Part shown: positions 38,377-46,667 of the stretch, in pieces
Position numbering within the stretch: position 1 is the first letter of the stretch
Layout of the letters: every line of letters begins with the position of its first letter
NCBI RefSeq assembly: GCF_000368585.1
Contig: NZ_KB849558.1
Span: forward strand, 1 to 64,000
Origin: Acinetobacter venetianus RAG-1 = CIP 110063
Lineage (GTDB): Bacteria > Pseudomonadota > Gammaproteobacteria > Pseudomonadales > Moraxellaceae
Reading direction: 5' to 3'
Length of the DNA: 64,000 nucleotides
Translations under genes and position numbers: made by a program
Notes under the pieces: generated by a model
What the model was told of the DNA's origin: nothing
The model's input: the letters and a program-made list of their open reading frames with translations, nothing else
Database searches by the model: none

Positions 38377-39258
38377 TTAATCACTCAAACGGATGTGCGC
38401 GGAAGCGACGGCATTTGCTGTGGTATAGGTTCCAGCAGGTGCATCTGTAAAAGTACCATCAGCAAGTGTGATAATTTGACGATTATATTGTTTAGGTGGT
38501 GGAGTGGTGGTTGGAGAGCTGGAATTGTTAGAACTCGTGTAGTTAGCTGATTGCGCTAATACTTGCCCTGTCTGATTATTATTACTTGATTCTGAAAGAT
38601 TATTGCCTAAACCTGAAGCATAAAGATTTTGGTATCTACTGGTAACGCGACGGACGTAATCCTGTGTTTCACGGAAAGGGGGAATCCCGCCGTATTTATC
38701 AACATTGCCTTCACCTGCGTTATACGCTGCGATTGCAAGACGTGTATCACCATTAAAACGCTTGAGAAGCCAACTAAGGTATTTGGCCCCTGCAAAGATA
38801 TTTTGTTGCGGATCATAAGCATTGCTGACATTAAAACGACGCGCAGTGGCAGGCATTAATTGCATCAATCCTTGAGCACCTACAGGCGAACGTGCCTTGA
38901 TATTAAAACCAGACTCAGTATGCATAACGGCTTTAATGAGGCCTTCTGAAACACCATGTTGTTGTGCGGCTTGTCGAATCAGCTGATCAAAAGCATTTTT
39001 ATTGCGGCTATAACTAGGCAATACAGATGCTTCACTTGCTCCCCAATTTGAATAGCTATGAATATTACTATCAGGGTAGTAAGTTGCTTTGACAACTTTT
39101 AAATGACTATATTCAGCTTTCTTCTTGTTTGTGAGTAGGGTTGTGCCATTGGTATCTTTAAATTGATAAATCGTCTGCCCAGCGTAAGCTGACACTGAAC
39201 TATTTAGAAAACCGATTGTCCCCAAGCAAAGGGCAAAAAAATAAGTTGTTTTATCCAT
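38377..39258 (-). CDS. Secreted lytic transglycosylase (SLT domain) with DUF4124-type N-terminal domain
   Basis: 293 residues from the ATG that gives a clean signal peptide (MDKTTYFFALCLGTIG ... SAYAG). A GTG 13 codons upstream would put extra residues before it and has no ribosome site. Residues about 28-60 match DUF4124 (IYQFKDTNGTTLLTNKK). The SLT domain at about 95-210 shows GLIKAVMHTESGFNIKARSPVGAQGLMQLMPATA (in parts) with catalytic Glu in HTESGF, and YNAGEGNVDKYGGIPPF. It cleaves peptidoglycan glycosidic bonds. The C-terminal 85 residues are Ser/Asn/Thr-rich and low in complexity. Confidence 0.9.
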   Translation of the reverse strand: MDKTTYFFALCLGTIGFLNSSVSAYAGQTIYQFKDTNGTTLLTNKKKAEYSHLKVVKATYYPDSNIHSYSNWGASEASVLPSYSRNKNAFDQLIRQAAQQHGVSEGLIKAVMHTESGFNIKARSPVGAQGLMQLMPATARRFNVSNAYDPQQNIFAGAKYLSWLLKRFNGDTRLAIAAYNAGEGNVDKYGGIPPFRETQDYVRRVTSRYQNLYASGLGNNLSESSNNNQTGQVLAQSANYTSSNNSSSPTTTPPPKQYNRQIITLADGTFTDAPAGTYTTANAVASAHIRLSD

Positions 39259-39754
39259 CGTTATAATATTCACAAAACATATGCTTAAGTTCTTCACAGC
39301 AGTTTAACAAAAAAAATCATAAAAAGTACTTTGACTACAATTTTTTTATTTTTCACTGTCTAACAAAAAGCAAGTCATTTTGTTCGAATGTTCAGCAAAA
39401 AAAAATTAAATATTTTTTTTGAAAAGTAACTATTGACTTATTTAAGTTATTGATTTTATTTTAATAAAAACATTGGTTAAAAAATGATCAATTTAATGCG
39501 AAGCCTTATTTTAAGATAAAAGCACTTTGTCAATAGCTAAGAAATCCACAATTTTATCCACAGCTTTTGTGGAAAACTGTGGAAAAGTTTGAAATATAAG
39601 CAATCCAGACAATTTGTACTTATTTTGATCACAATTTATCTAGTATGAAATCGAAATATGACGATTGAAAGAAATTGAAAAATTCTTTAGATGCGCAATT
39701 TTTCGGAATGAGATAAAATCTGTCGGTTATTTTGTTTATGAGTAAATCACGTCT
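39259..39754. other. AT-rich intergenic region of about 500 bases upstream of ttcA
   Basis: No reading frame of note. The left half (to about 39540) is extremely AT-rich with many A/T tracts of six or more. The right part contains a cluster of DnaA-box-like sequences (separate entry) and presumably the ttcA promoter. Confidence 0.6.
39554..39586. promoter_or_regulatory. Cluster of DnaA-box-like sequences
   Basis: A perfect DnaA box TTATCCACA is followed by two inverted copies TGTGGAAAA (TTTTCCACA, one mismatch), 14 and 24 bases on. A fourth partial copy AATCCACA lies just to the left. They stand next to an AT-rich stretch, as in DnaA-controlled or replication-related sites. No dnaA/dnaN/gidA genes are nearby, so this is not the usual oriC context. 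Confidence 0.5.
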
Positions 39755-40660
39755 ATGTACGCGCCAGTGGAGTCCAACCAAGGATTTAATTTCAAGCCAG
39801 AACTTCCGACAAGTTCAGCGTATTATCGTTTGTTGAAAAAGCTTCGTCGTCAAGTAGGGCATGCAATTCGTGATTACAACATGATCGAAGATGGCGATAA
39901 AGTCATGGTTTGCGTATCTGGCGGGAAAGACAGTTATACCTTGCTCGATATTTTGTTGCAGTTCAAACGTATTGCACCAATCAATTTTGACATTGTTGCG
40001 GTAAACCTTGACCAAAAGCAACCAGGTTTTCCTGAGGACGTTTTGCCACGTTATATGGAAGAGAACAAGATTCCATATTACATTCTTGAAAAAGATACCT
40101 ATACCATTACTAAACGTTTAACACCTGAAGGCAAAACATATTGTGCTGTGTGCTCGCGTTTACGTCGTGGTTCGCTTTATGGCTTTGCTCAAGAGATTGG
40201 TGCAACTAAAGTTGCATTAGGCCATCACCGTGACGACATCATGGCGACTTTCTTCTTGAACCTATTCCATGGAGGAAGTTTAAAAGCGATGCCGCCAAAA
40301 CTTCTTTCATCGGATAAAAAGAATATCTTGATTCGTCCTTTAGCGTATGTAGAAGAAAAGGACATCATTAAATATGCTGAATTACGTCAGTTCCCAATCA
40401 TTCCTTGTAACTTATGTGGTTCCCAAGAGAACTTACAGCGTGCGATTATCAATGATATGTTACGTGAATGGGATAAGCAGCATCCAAAACGTTTACACAG
40501 TATCTTCGGCGCTTTACAGAACGTTTCACCGTCGCAATTAGCGGATCGTGATTTATTCGATTTTGAGGCATTGGATGGTCAACGTGAGTTTGATATGAAA
40601 GATCCAGAAGAGATGAAAAACCGTCTTGATGTGGTAAATCTGAGTTTTGCAGCTGAGTAA
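39755..40660 (+). CDS. ttcA: tRNA 2-thiocytidine biosynthesis protein TtcA
   Basis: Adds sulfur to cytidine 32 of certain tRNAs in an ATP- and iron-sulfur-dependent reaction. 301 residues. PP-loop SGGKDS at 55-60, cluster-binding CAVC at 130-133 and CNLC at 218-221, plus [19 protein letters not shown]. All key residues are present. Monocistronic. Confidence 0.97.
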   Translation: MYAPVESNQGFNFKPELPTSSAYYRLLKKLRRQVGHAIRDYNMIEDGDKVMVCVSGGKDSYTLLDILLQFKRIAPINFDIVAVNLDQKQPGFPEDVLPRYMEENKIPYYILEKDTYTITKRLTPEGKTYCAVCSRLRRGSLYGFAQEIGATKVALGHHRDDIMATFFLNLFHGGSLKAMPPKLLSSDKKNILIRPLAYVEEKDIIKYAELRQFPIIPCNLCGSQENLQRAIINDMLREWDKQHPKRLHSIFGALQNVSPSQLADRDLFDFEALDGQREFDMKDPEEMKNRLDVVNLSFAAE

Positions 40661-40672
40661 AATGTAAAATTT

Positions 40673-40706
40673 TTTAAAAGGCACTTTATTAAGTGTCTTT
40701 TTTTTA
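40673..40706 (+). terminator. Terminator of ttcA
   Basis: Stem AAAGGCACTT/AAGTGTCTTT with loop TATT and one G-U pair, followed by T's. Confidence 0.85.
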
Positions 40707-40856
40707 TAATTTTTTTAAAAATTGAATAGTGCGTACAAAAAATCATAGCCTAAAATAAAAATTACATGCTATAACAGGGCACGAGCAAATTGCTTCATGA
40801 GATGTCGTCTGGATAGCCGGCACAAGAAATTGAACAAATACATTTGAGGAATAATC

Positions 40857-41240
40857 ATGGCTGCATTTTTAACTGATGATTGGTTTGCAACTGTTGAAAA
40901 ACTTACTGCTGAAGCGGGTGATTTAAACTTACCACCAGCGCTTGCGAATTTAGCGATTAACTTAGTTGTAACAGATGCAGCTGGTAACACCGAATTAGCT
41001 TTAGATGCAGGTAAAATCCAAAAGGGTTTGTCTTCAAATGCTAAAACAACTCTAAATATGGATGCTGAAACTTTGCGTAAAGTTTTTCTTGAGTTTGATA
41101 TGGCTGCTGCGATGCAAGCATTCATGACTGGCAAAATCAAAGTACAAGGCGACATGTCTCAGCTTATGGCTTTACAAACTGCTAAGCCAAGCCAAGAGCA
41201 AAAAGATTTATTCAAGAAAGTACTTGAGCAAACTGCTTAA
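40857..41240 (+). CDS. SCP2 sterol-binding-like domain protein
   Basis: 127 residues forming a single SCP2-like domain: LNLPPALANLAINLVVTDAAGNTELALDAGKIQKG (in parts), KTTLNMDAETLRKVFLEFDMAAAMQAFMTGKIKVQGDMSQLM (in parts). The G-x-I-x-V-x-G-D-M motif near the C-terminus is typical. Such proteins bind lipids in a hydrophobic tunnel; the bacterial role is not settled. Cytoplasmic, monocistronic. Confidence 0.88.
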   Translation: MAAFLTDDWFATVEKLTAEAGDLNLPPALANLAINLVVTDAAGNTELALDAGKIQKGLSSNAKTTLNMDAETLRKVFLEFDMAAAMQAFMTGKIKVQGDMSQLMALQTAKPSQEQKDLFKKVLEQTA

Positions 41241-41250
41241 TTTATTTTCG

Positions 41251-41288
41251 CATAAAAAAAGCTTACTAAATGGTAAGCTTTTTTTATG
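41251..41288. terminator. Bidirectional terminator
   Basis: Perfect stem CATAAAAAAAGCTTAC ... GTAAGCTTTTTTTATG between the SCP2-like gene and the convergent transglycosylase gene. Confidence 0.92.
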
Positions 41289-41297
41289 CCTATTGGG

Positions 41298-42407
41298 TTA
41301 GATCTCAATACGATTATTGGTTTTCATGTGCTCTAAATAAGTACGGATACGCGTGACATATTGTAAAGCTTGCTTATAACGACCATTACGCGCTTTGTTA
41401 CGCTCTAAATAGTCATATAAGTTGACCCACTGCTTCGGATCTTTGCCTTGTGCTTTGATACGTTTCTGAATCTGGTTCACTGCACCAGGCCCCATATTAT
41501 AAGCGACTAGGGCATACCAGTTACGATCCGGAAAAGGGATGTCATCGTATTGATCTAACATCAAATCATAATACTTAGCACCACCTTGGATACTCTGTAC
41601 CGGATCAGTACGATTAGTCACACCCATTGCTCGAGCAGTACCGCTCGTTAGCATCATTAGGCCTCGTACACCCGTGGGAGACACCGATGTAGGTTTTAGA
41701 TAAGACTCTTGATAACCAATCGCGGCTAAGAGATGCCAATCCAAATCATACTTTGCAGCACTTTGCTTAAAGCTGGCTTTATAAATCGGTAAACGCTGAT
41801 TTAAATCTTTCTGAATCGTTGACCATGACTCTGGTTTTACCACATTTCGATTATAAAAAGATGCTAACTGTTGTGTAGTACCAGCTTGCTTACTTTGGCA
41901 AACAAAACCACTTGCTGTTAAAGTAAGAGGATCATCTGCTTGTTTAAAGACCCAATTCAATTGAGGATTTAAACCATTTTTACTTAAAGTACCTTGATCG
42001 CCACAACTCGCTGAAAATGAAACAAGCTGTTTAGCCTCAATCGAAGCAAGGTTCGCTGTAGTCATCGCAAGATTTGCTTTACCTTGTGCTACCCATTTTA
42101 ATGCGGTGGTATTATCAGGTACGGTTTTAAAATCAAGTTTTACATTCAGGCTTTGTGCGTAGTTACGTGCTAAGTCATAACCAAAACCATGTAAGAACTG
42201 ACCTTCTTTAAAAACTGTGGTTGGATTTTCAACTGCAACGACAGTTAAAACATTTGTGTTTACAACAGTGTTGTATTGATGCGATTTTTCTGCATTCAAG
42301 CTATTAAAAGGTAGAATCGCAACACCTAAGGCTAGAGCTTGAAATGGACGTTTGGAAGATAAAGAGTTAAGGCTAGGCCTAGACCCAGAACTTGAATTAC
42401 TGTGCAT
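41298..42407 (-). CDS. Membrane-bound lytic transglycosylase F-like protein
   Basis: 369 residues, MltF-type architecture. A hydrophobic signal region (about 20-40), a partial solute-binding family 3 domain (about 50-180; VLTVVAVENPTTVF, GFGYDLARNYAQSLNVKLDF), then a SLT domain with catalytic Glu in IGYQESYLKPTSVSPTGVRGLMMLTSGTA (in parts) and YNMGPGAVNQI. MltF proteins cleave peptidoglycan while the N-domain senses muropeptides. The N-terminus is Ser-rich and starts behind GGAG, 5 bases before the ATG. The binding-protein half looks shorter than in E. coli MltF. Confidence 0.88.
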   Translation of the reverse strand: MHSNSSSGSRPSLNSLSSKRPFQALALGVAILPFNSLNAEKSHQYNTVVNTNVLTVVAVENPTTVFKEGQFLHGFGYDLARNYAQSLNVKLDFKTVPDNTTALKWVAQGKANLAMTTANLASIEAKQLVSFSASCGDQGTLSKNGLNPQLNWVFKQADDPLTLTASGFVCQSKQAGTTQQLASFYNRNVVKPESWSTIQKDLNQRLPIYKASFKQSAAKYDLDWHLLAAIGYQESYLKPTSVSPTGVRGLMMLTSGTARAMGVTNRTDPVQSIQGGAKYYDLMLDQYDDIPFPDRNWYALVAYNMGPGAVNQIQKRIKAQGKDPKQWVNLYDYLERNKARNGRYKQALQYVTRIRTYLEHMKTNNRIEI

Positions 42408-42544
42408 GTTGTCTCCGCTACAGGTAATTTATGCCCTAAAAGCTCAGCAAAACACGGCTTTAGCTTTTTAAAGTTGATAAATTCAATAAGGGGTGGGCAA
42501 GTCATGAACGTCATTCAAAATGACATTGAGTTAAAGGGACGCAA

Positions 42545-42568
42545 TGTAAATGTTTCACAACATTTACA
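42545..42568. promoter_or_regulatory. Inverted repeat upstream of the mltF-like gene
   Basis: TGTAAATG-TTTCACAA-CATTTACA, perfect 8-bp arms with an 8-base spacer: operator-like. The 370-base gap that holds it (42408-42779) between the mltF-like gene and greB contains no reading frame I can support. Confidence 0.45.
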
Positions 42569-42779
42569 AAAAGTATAAAAAATAAACAAAAACTAACTTA
42601 GGGGCGCATAATAAGCGTCAAAAAAGTGATTGTCAAATTTTGAACAATAAAAAAGAGAGAAATACATCACAAATATCTGATTTGAAAAAGAATAAAATTT
42701 ATACACTTTAGCGATGGTTAAATAAGGAATACAATGCAAAAACTTGTAAGTAAAATGTTGTATTAGCGTATTTTTAACT

Positions 42780-43274
42780 ATGAAATCGAATTTAATTACT
42801 CGCACTGGACATGATTTATTAGTTGCTGAGCTAAAAAAACTTTGGCATGACGAGCGACCTGAAATTACCAAAAAAGTAAATTGGGCAGCAAGTTTAGGCG
42901 ATCGATCGGAAAATGCAGATTATCAGTATAATAAACAGTTGCTTAGGAAAATTGATCGACGTGTTAGATATCTAGGTAAGCGCTTAGAAGAATTAAAAAT
43001 TGTCGATTATGTGCCCGAACAGGACGGAAAAGTATATTTTGGGGCTTGGGTTGAAATAGAAAATGATCAGGGTGAGCAGAAAACACTCAGAATTGTTGGA
43101 GTTGATGAAATTTATGACCATCATCCACAGCATATCTCAATTGAGTCTCCAATGGCTAAAGCTTTACTCAGTAAACAAGTCGATGATGAGGTCGAAGTTT
43201 ATACGCCATTAGGAAAAAAACTTTGGTATATCAATTCAATTCGATATGAAAAGCACGAAAATTCATCAAATTAG
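42780..43274 (+). CDS. greB: Transcription elongation factor GreB
   Basis: Paralogue of GreA that rescues longer backtracked complexes. 164 residues. The coiled-coil tip reads GDRSENADYQYNKQLLRKIDRRVRYL, where the GreB-type basic patch after the tip (KIDRRVRYLGKRL) separates it from GreA, and the C-terminal domain shows ISIESPMAKALLSKQVDDEV. tRNA-Ser follows 90 bases downstream. Confidence 0.96.
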   Translation: MKSNLITRTGHDLLVAELKKLWHDERPEITKKVNWAASLGDRSENADYQYNKQLLRKIDRRVRYLGKRLEELKIVDYVPEQDGKVYFGAWVEIENDQGEQKTLRIVGVDEIYDHHPQHISIESPMAKALLSKQVDDEVEVYTPLGKKLWYINSIRYEKHENSSN

Positions 43275-43364
43275 CTGTTTTTGTTTTTATTTTGAGCGTT
43301 CGATGTGATTTTTTAAATAAAAGATTTGCCAAGTTGAATTTTTATTTATATGATAGCCGCCATT

Positions 43365-43454
43365 GGAAGCGTGGCAGAGCGGTTTAATGCACCGGTCTTG
43401 AAAACCGACGAGGGTGTGAGTCCTCCGTGAGTTCGAATCTCACCGCTTCCGCCA
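43365..43454 (+). tRNA. tRNA-Ser (anticodon TGA)
   Basis: 90 bases with a 7-bp acceptor stem GGAAGCG/CGCTTCC, discriminator G and encoded CCA. The anticodon loop CTTGAAA gives TGA at 43399-43401. A long variable arm (GAGGGTGTGAGTCCTC) and T arm GAGTTCGAATCTC are those of class II tRNA-Ser. The outermost anticodon-stem pair is C-A rather than Watson-Crick. A terminator follows. Type II tRNA-Ser genes are common integration sites, and an accessory region begins here. Confidence 0.96.
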
Positions 43455-43462
43455 AATACCTA

Positions 43463-43497
43463 AATAAGCCCTTGTTTTTACAAGGGCTTATTTTTTA
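43463..43497 (+). terminator. Terminator of tRNA-Ser
   Basis: Stem AATAAGCCCTTG/CAAGGGCTTATT with loop TTTTTA, followed by T's. The 200 bases beyond it contain nothing I can identify. Confidence 0.9.
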
Positions 43498-43701
43498 TCT
43501 GTACTTTTACCCCTCAACTTACCCCACATCAAATGTTGGATTAAATTCAACAAATTTGGATTAGTAAGGACAGAATTGGAAAGTGAATTAAACAGTTGGT
43601 AATTCCATCCAAAAATAATAGAACAAAAATTAAGATGAAAGACCCTGAAAATTTTATTTTGTGCTTATATGAAAAATATAGATTATTCTTATTGCTCTAC
43701 A

Positions 43702-43739
43702 TAAAAATGACCTTCAGTCTCTACGAGAGACTGAGGGTC
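43702..43739 (-). terminator. Terminator of the gene remnant on the minus strand
   Basis: 14-bp stem GACCCTCAGTCTCT/AGAGACTGAAGGTC with a 3-base loop (one G-U pair), followed on the minus strand by ATTTTTAT. Confidence 0.8.
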
Positions 43740-43751
43740 GATTCAACTTAG

Positions 43752-43771
43752 TAGAGTCACTGTTTTTTTAA
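43752..43771. repeat. Direct repeat copy 1 (left of the IS cluster)
   Basis: TAGAGTCACTGTTTTTTTAA; the second copy at 46025-46044 differs in one base. On the minus strand it includes the stop codon of the remnant gene. The two copies bracket both insertion sequences. Confidence 0.65.
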
Positions 43772-43944
43772 TAAAGTTTACGTTCGATACTGACTGTTGG
43801 ATTATGGTCATCAATTCGAGTCCAAAAATCAGAACCAATGAGTTGAGCTTTTAACACTTTCAATCGTTCTCCGACATAGAGTTGATTGAGATCGTAATAG
43901 TTATGCTCCTGAGACTGGTACAAGAGTAATATCCCTGTATTCAT
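43768..43944 (-). pseudogene. Gene remnant of about 60 codons, unrecognised
   Basis: A minus-strand frame of 58 codons from its first ATG (open about 12 codons further upstream) ends DFWTRIDDHNPTVSIERKLY and is followed by a good terminator, as a real 3' gene end would be. The ATG has no ribosome site and the frame closes quickly upstream, so it looks like the tail of a gene destroyed by later rearrangement. It resembles none of the families I know; a small immunity-type protein is one possibility given the RHS cassette nearby, but there is no direct support. Confidence 0.4.
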
Positions 43945-44108
43945 TGATGGGATCGTTCCTAAGACAACATGTAATCTCTATAAAGAGTGGATTTTCTGGG
44001 TATCTTTTACTGCTTATAAGCACCTCGTTTATTAGTCATTTTATCTAACTTCAAGGTGTCTATAAAATTGGTAACTATTCATCCTGGTGTTCCATTTCCT
44101 GCTGCATC

Positions 44109-44844
44109 GGCTTTGTTGCATAAATAAAAATAAAGATGAGTCTGTCTATCTTCCCGATATTTATGCAACAGCCACTATTTGAGCTGTACCGAGTTGAGTA
44201 AATTTATTCAAAATATCGACTCTTAGTTGCAAGTCGACTACCTGACGAGTAAAGCATCGACTAGACACACCTTGTTCAAGCCGTTTAAATGCAAACATCT
44301 TGGCTTCTATATGTGAGCGTTGATGGTAACCAATCTCTCTTTTCCACTGCTTTCGACCCTTGGTCCAATACTCTTTTACCGCATGATTCGTTGCTCTCCC
44401 ACTCTCCATCACCTGTGACTTTGATCCCTATGCTATCAACTAAAATATGCAGGGCTTCCTGTGGTTTTTTTCTGATCTATGTAGAAGTGTTTGGAGTATA
44501 TTTGCTCGCTGACTCAATGTTGAGAAATCTGGAACATTCCAATTGAGGTGAGCTAGTTGAAAGAGGTTTTGAATAAAACCCTGTGTTTGACGTAAAGCCA
44601 GTTGGAATAGGTTTCGTATGGTCAGGGTAAACTGAATGGCAGTATCAGAGTAGGTCGGTTGACATCTTTTTTGCCTGTAGGCATTGCATACCATTGCATT
44701 TGGTGATCAAACCAAATAGTGATAACACGACCGTTGGCGTGAAGCTTGATTGTACTCAGCCCAGTTGGTTGTTTTGTATCGGCTTTTTGATTCTGTATTC
44801 ATCTAAAGTGTATGGGGGTGAATTCCTTTTATGCAACAAAGCCA
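44109..44844 (-). mobile_element. Shrunken IS5-family (IS903-type) insertion sequence
   Basis: 16-base perfect terminal inverted repeats (GGCTTTGTTGCATAAA) bound 736 bases, against about 1040 for the intact relative at the right end of the block. The flanking nine bases do not match, so no target duplication remains. It carries a broken transposase on the minus strand. Confidence 0.85.
44161..44802 (-). pseudogene. Transposase remnant, IS5/IS903 type
   Basis: Reading 5' to 3' on the minus strand: a start MNTESKSRYKTTNWAEYNQA, then a frameshift by small deletion, WFDHQMQWYAMP, a second shift, TYSDTAIQFTLTIRNLFQLALRQTQG, then loss of roughly 100 codons including the first two catalytic Asp motifs, and finally the C-terminal part with GYHQRSHIEAKMFAFKRL containing the catalytic Glu. 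It shares the family pattern with the intact transposase at 61953-62885 but is clearly diverged from it, so it is another IS of the same family and not a copy. Confidence 0.85.
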
Positions 44845-44959
44845 ATTCATAGTGTTAGTTGATTGAATACTCGGGTAATAAATCTTAAGCCTAATCTAAA
44901 TTTAATTGTATACTTGGTAGATAAGGATAGTAACTATCGACTAATTATTTTTATAATTA

Positions 44960-45933
44960 ACCCGAATCGCGGATAATAAATTGACTTGAAAAAAAGAGGA
45001 CTAGAGCCATCAGTTGAGTTACCACACAAAACTAACAACCCTAGTCCTTATGTTCGATAGTACGCAATTATTCTGTCTAATTGATGATTTCTTTCTAAAA
45101 TTTGAACCAATTTATTGGAAATTCTTAAAGCAGAACTTTAGATGCTTAAGAATTCGCTCCGCACGGCTCAGTATTTCTGAAATTGTCTTTATTGCAATTT
45201 GGTATAAATTCTCACTTCAATAACTTCAAAGCATTCTTTACAGCGCTGAAGCATAATTATTCCCATTTATTCAAAAGCCTACCTTGTTACCAACGTATGA
45301 TTCATCTAATCAATACACATCAATTGGCTTCACATGCCTTGCATTATGCTTTGATGAAAAAGCATAAAAGTCATTATCTATGGATTGATTCAACAACATT
45401 ACCTGTTTGCAAAAATCAGCGGATTCAAAGACATAAATCTATGATATCGATTGCAACGCGTGGTAAAAGTTCAATGGGCTGGTTCTTTGGTTGTAAGTTA
45501 CATTTAATAATGATGAATCAGTCCGGTGACATTGTGAGTACAGCTTTATCGAATGGGCATACAGCAGATATCAAAATGGTTGAGCAGTTAGTCGAAGGAC
45601 TAAAAGCAAAACTCTATGCTGATCGTGGATATATCAGTCAAGAACTAAAATTAAAACTGAAGGATCAATACATTGATTTGATTACATATCATTGTAGAAA
45701 CATGCAGTTGGTTCAATTATCAAAAGAAGATGAATATCACTTAAAACAACGGAATAAAATAGAAACTTTATTTAGCTTGCTCAAAGGAACATACAATCTA
45801 GTAACAAGCAAAGCTCGAAGTGTCACATGATATTTTGCAGGGATTTATGCATCATTATGTGCTTATCAGCTTTGCCATCAAAATAAGCCAACGGTTCAAG
45901 TGAGTGAAGCGCTAGCTTAAACAGGATTCAGGT
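44960..45933 (+). mobile_element. IS982-family insertion sequence with inactivated transposase
   Basis: About 974 bases. Imperfect terminal repeats begin ACCCGAATC on the left and ACCTGAATC (reverse strand) on the right. TAATTA directly flanks both ends and is a likely 6-bp target duplication, though the sequence is palindromic and short. The element lies 115 bases to the right of the IS5-type remnant. Confidence 0.75.
45050..45920 (+). pseudogene. IS982-family transposase, frameshifted and with an in-frame stop
   Basis: It starts MFDSTQLFCLIDDFFLKFEPIYWKF, the usual IS982 beginning. The frame breaks after about 47 codons (IAIWYKF) and continues in the +1 frame with HFNNFKAFFTALKHNYSHLF. The catalytic region is readable: LWIDSTTLPVCKNQR, GWFFGCKLHLI, LYADRGYISQEL and RNKIETLFSLLKGTYNL. 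A TGA then replaces what should be a Gly codon in the KARSVTGYFAGIYASLCAY region, after which the frame reads on for 30 codons to VSEALA and TAA. Two independent lesions make it non-functional. Confidence 0.87.
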
Positions 45934-46024
45934 TAATTAAGTTTCTAAAGGTTAGCTTTTTCTTTTATGTACTCCATGTCCTACTGGACAGCATTTGAAA
46001 GATGCTGATCCTAGCCATATTTAA

Positions 46025-46044
46025 TAGAGTCAATGTTTTTTTAA
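46025..46044. repeat. Direct repeat copy 2 (right of the IS cluster)
   Basis: TAGAGTCAATGTTTTTTTAA, 19 of 20 identical to copy 1 at 43752-43771, same orientation. It lies 110 bases downstream of the second small gene of the RHS operon. Confidence 0.65.
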
Positions 46045-46067
46045 CTAATTTAAAATTTTAATACCTG

Positions 46068-46094
46068 TCCTATCTAGAGCTATTCTAGATAGGA
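46068..46094 (-). terminator. Hairpin downstream of the RHS/immunity operon
   Basis: Perfect 11-bp stem TCCTATCTAGA/TCTAGATAGGA with a 5-base loop, 60 bases after the last gene of the operon. It lacks a clear T run on the minus strand, so termination is probable but not certain. Confidence 0.5.
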
Positions 46095-46153
46095 TAAAAT
46101 AATTAATTTTTTAGTAAAATATATGAGCTAATAAATAAAAATTACAGTAGGTT

Positions 46154-46405
46154 CTATTCGTCATTGGGGACGAAAAAACCATATACTCCATTTGATAGTT
46201 CTCCAGCTAAAAAAACTATTTTGGCATTATTGGGTAAAATTGCCTCGTACACATTTAAAGAATATTTTTGACTTGCTGAATCAAGCCATACTTCTTCACA
46301 TTGATTAATACCATCTTTATTTTTCCATTGAATTTTCCATAAATCATAACCTTTATAATAGGTTGGTTGATTCTCAAACGAACTTTGTAAGAATTTAAAT
46401 TTCAT
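46154..46405 (-). CDS. Small protein, probable immunity paralogue 2 of the RHS-TNT cassette
   Basis: 83 residues, no signal peptide. It begins MKFKFLQSSFENQPTYYKGYDLWKIQW, closely parallel to the upstream neighbour (MTFKFLQACYGSQPVIYQDIDLWKVDW), and both end in a NGVYGFFV/NNVYVFFI motif, so the two are tandem duplicates that have diverged strongly. Small cytoplasmic proteins immediately downstream of a polymorphic toxin are usually its immunity proteins. It follows with a 12-base gap and no clear ribosome site, so translation may depend on coupling. I do not recognise a named immunity family. Confidence 0.65.
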   Translation of the reverse strand: MKFKFLQSSFENQPTYYKGYDLWKIQWKNKDGINQCEEVWLDSASQKYSLNVYEAILPNNAKIVFLAGELSNGVYGFFVPNDE

Positions 46406-46417
46406 ATTTATTTTAGA

Positions 46418-46651
46418 CTATTCATCGATAAAAAAAACATAAACATTATTTGTGACCTCTTGAAATGCGAATTTAACTTTCATTTTATTAATATTTGTAT
46501 AGTAAATATCGAATAAATATTTTTCTCCTAGTCGTGGTTCTAGTAAGATTTGTGGTTCATTAGATTCTTCCCAGTCAACTTTCCATAAATCTATATCTTG
46601 ATAAATTACTGGTTGTGAACCATAACATGCTTGCAAAAACTTAAAAGTCAT
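46418..46651 (-). CDS. Small protein, probable immunity paralogue 1 of the RHS-TNT cassette
   Basis: 77 residues, acidic, cytoplasmic, predicted beta-rich. It starts 16 bases after the RHS stop codon, with GGAA 11 bases before the ATG, so it is in the same operon. It pairs with the paralogue downstream (see there). The position directly after the TNT-like tip makes it the best candidate for the cognate antitoxin of this RHS protein. The known TNT antitoxin of Mycobacterium (IFT) is larger; no similarity is visible by eye. Confidence 0.68.
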   Translation of the reverse strand: MTFKFLQACYGSQPVIYQDIDLWKVDWEESNEPQILLEPRLGEKYLFDIYYTNINKMKVKFAFQEVTNNVYVFFIDE

Positions 46652-46667
46652 ATGTTTTATTCCAAAA

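Noticed and set aside
39554..39586. Chromosomal origin of replication
   Set aside because: DnaA boxes are present but dnaA, dnaN, rpmH and gid genes are not; only a DnaA-binding site is claimed.
43498..43701. Possible integrase tail or attachment site right after tRNA-Ser
   Set aside because: A short frame on the minus strand ends near the tRNA, but it has no integrase motif and no second copy of the tRNA end was found.
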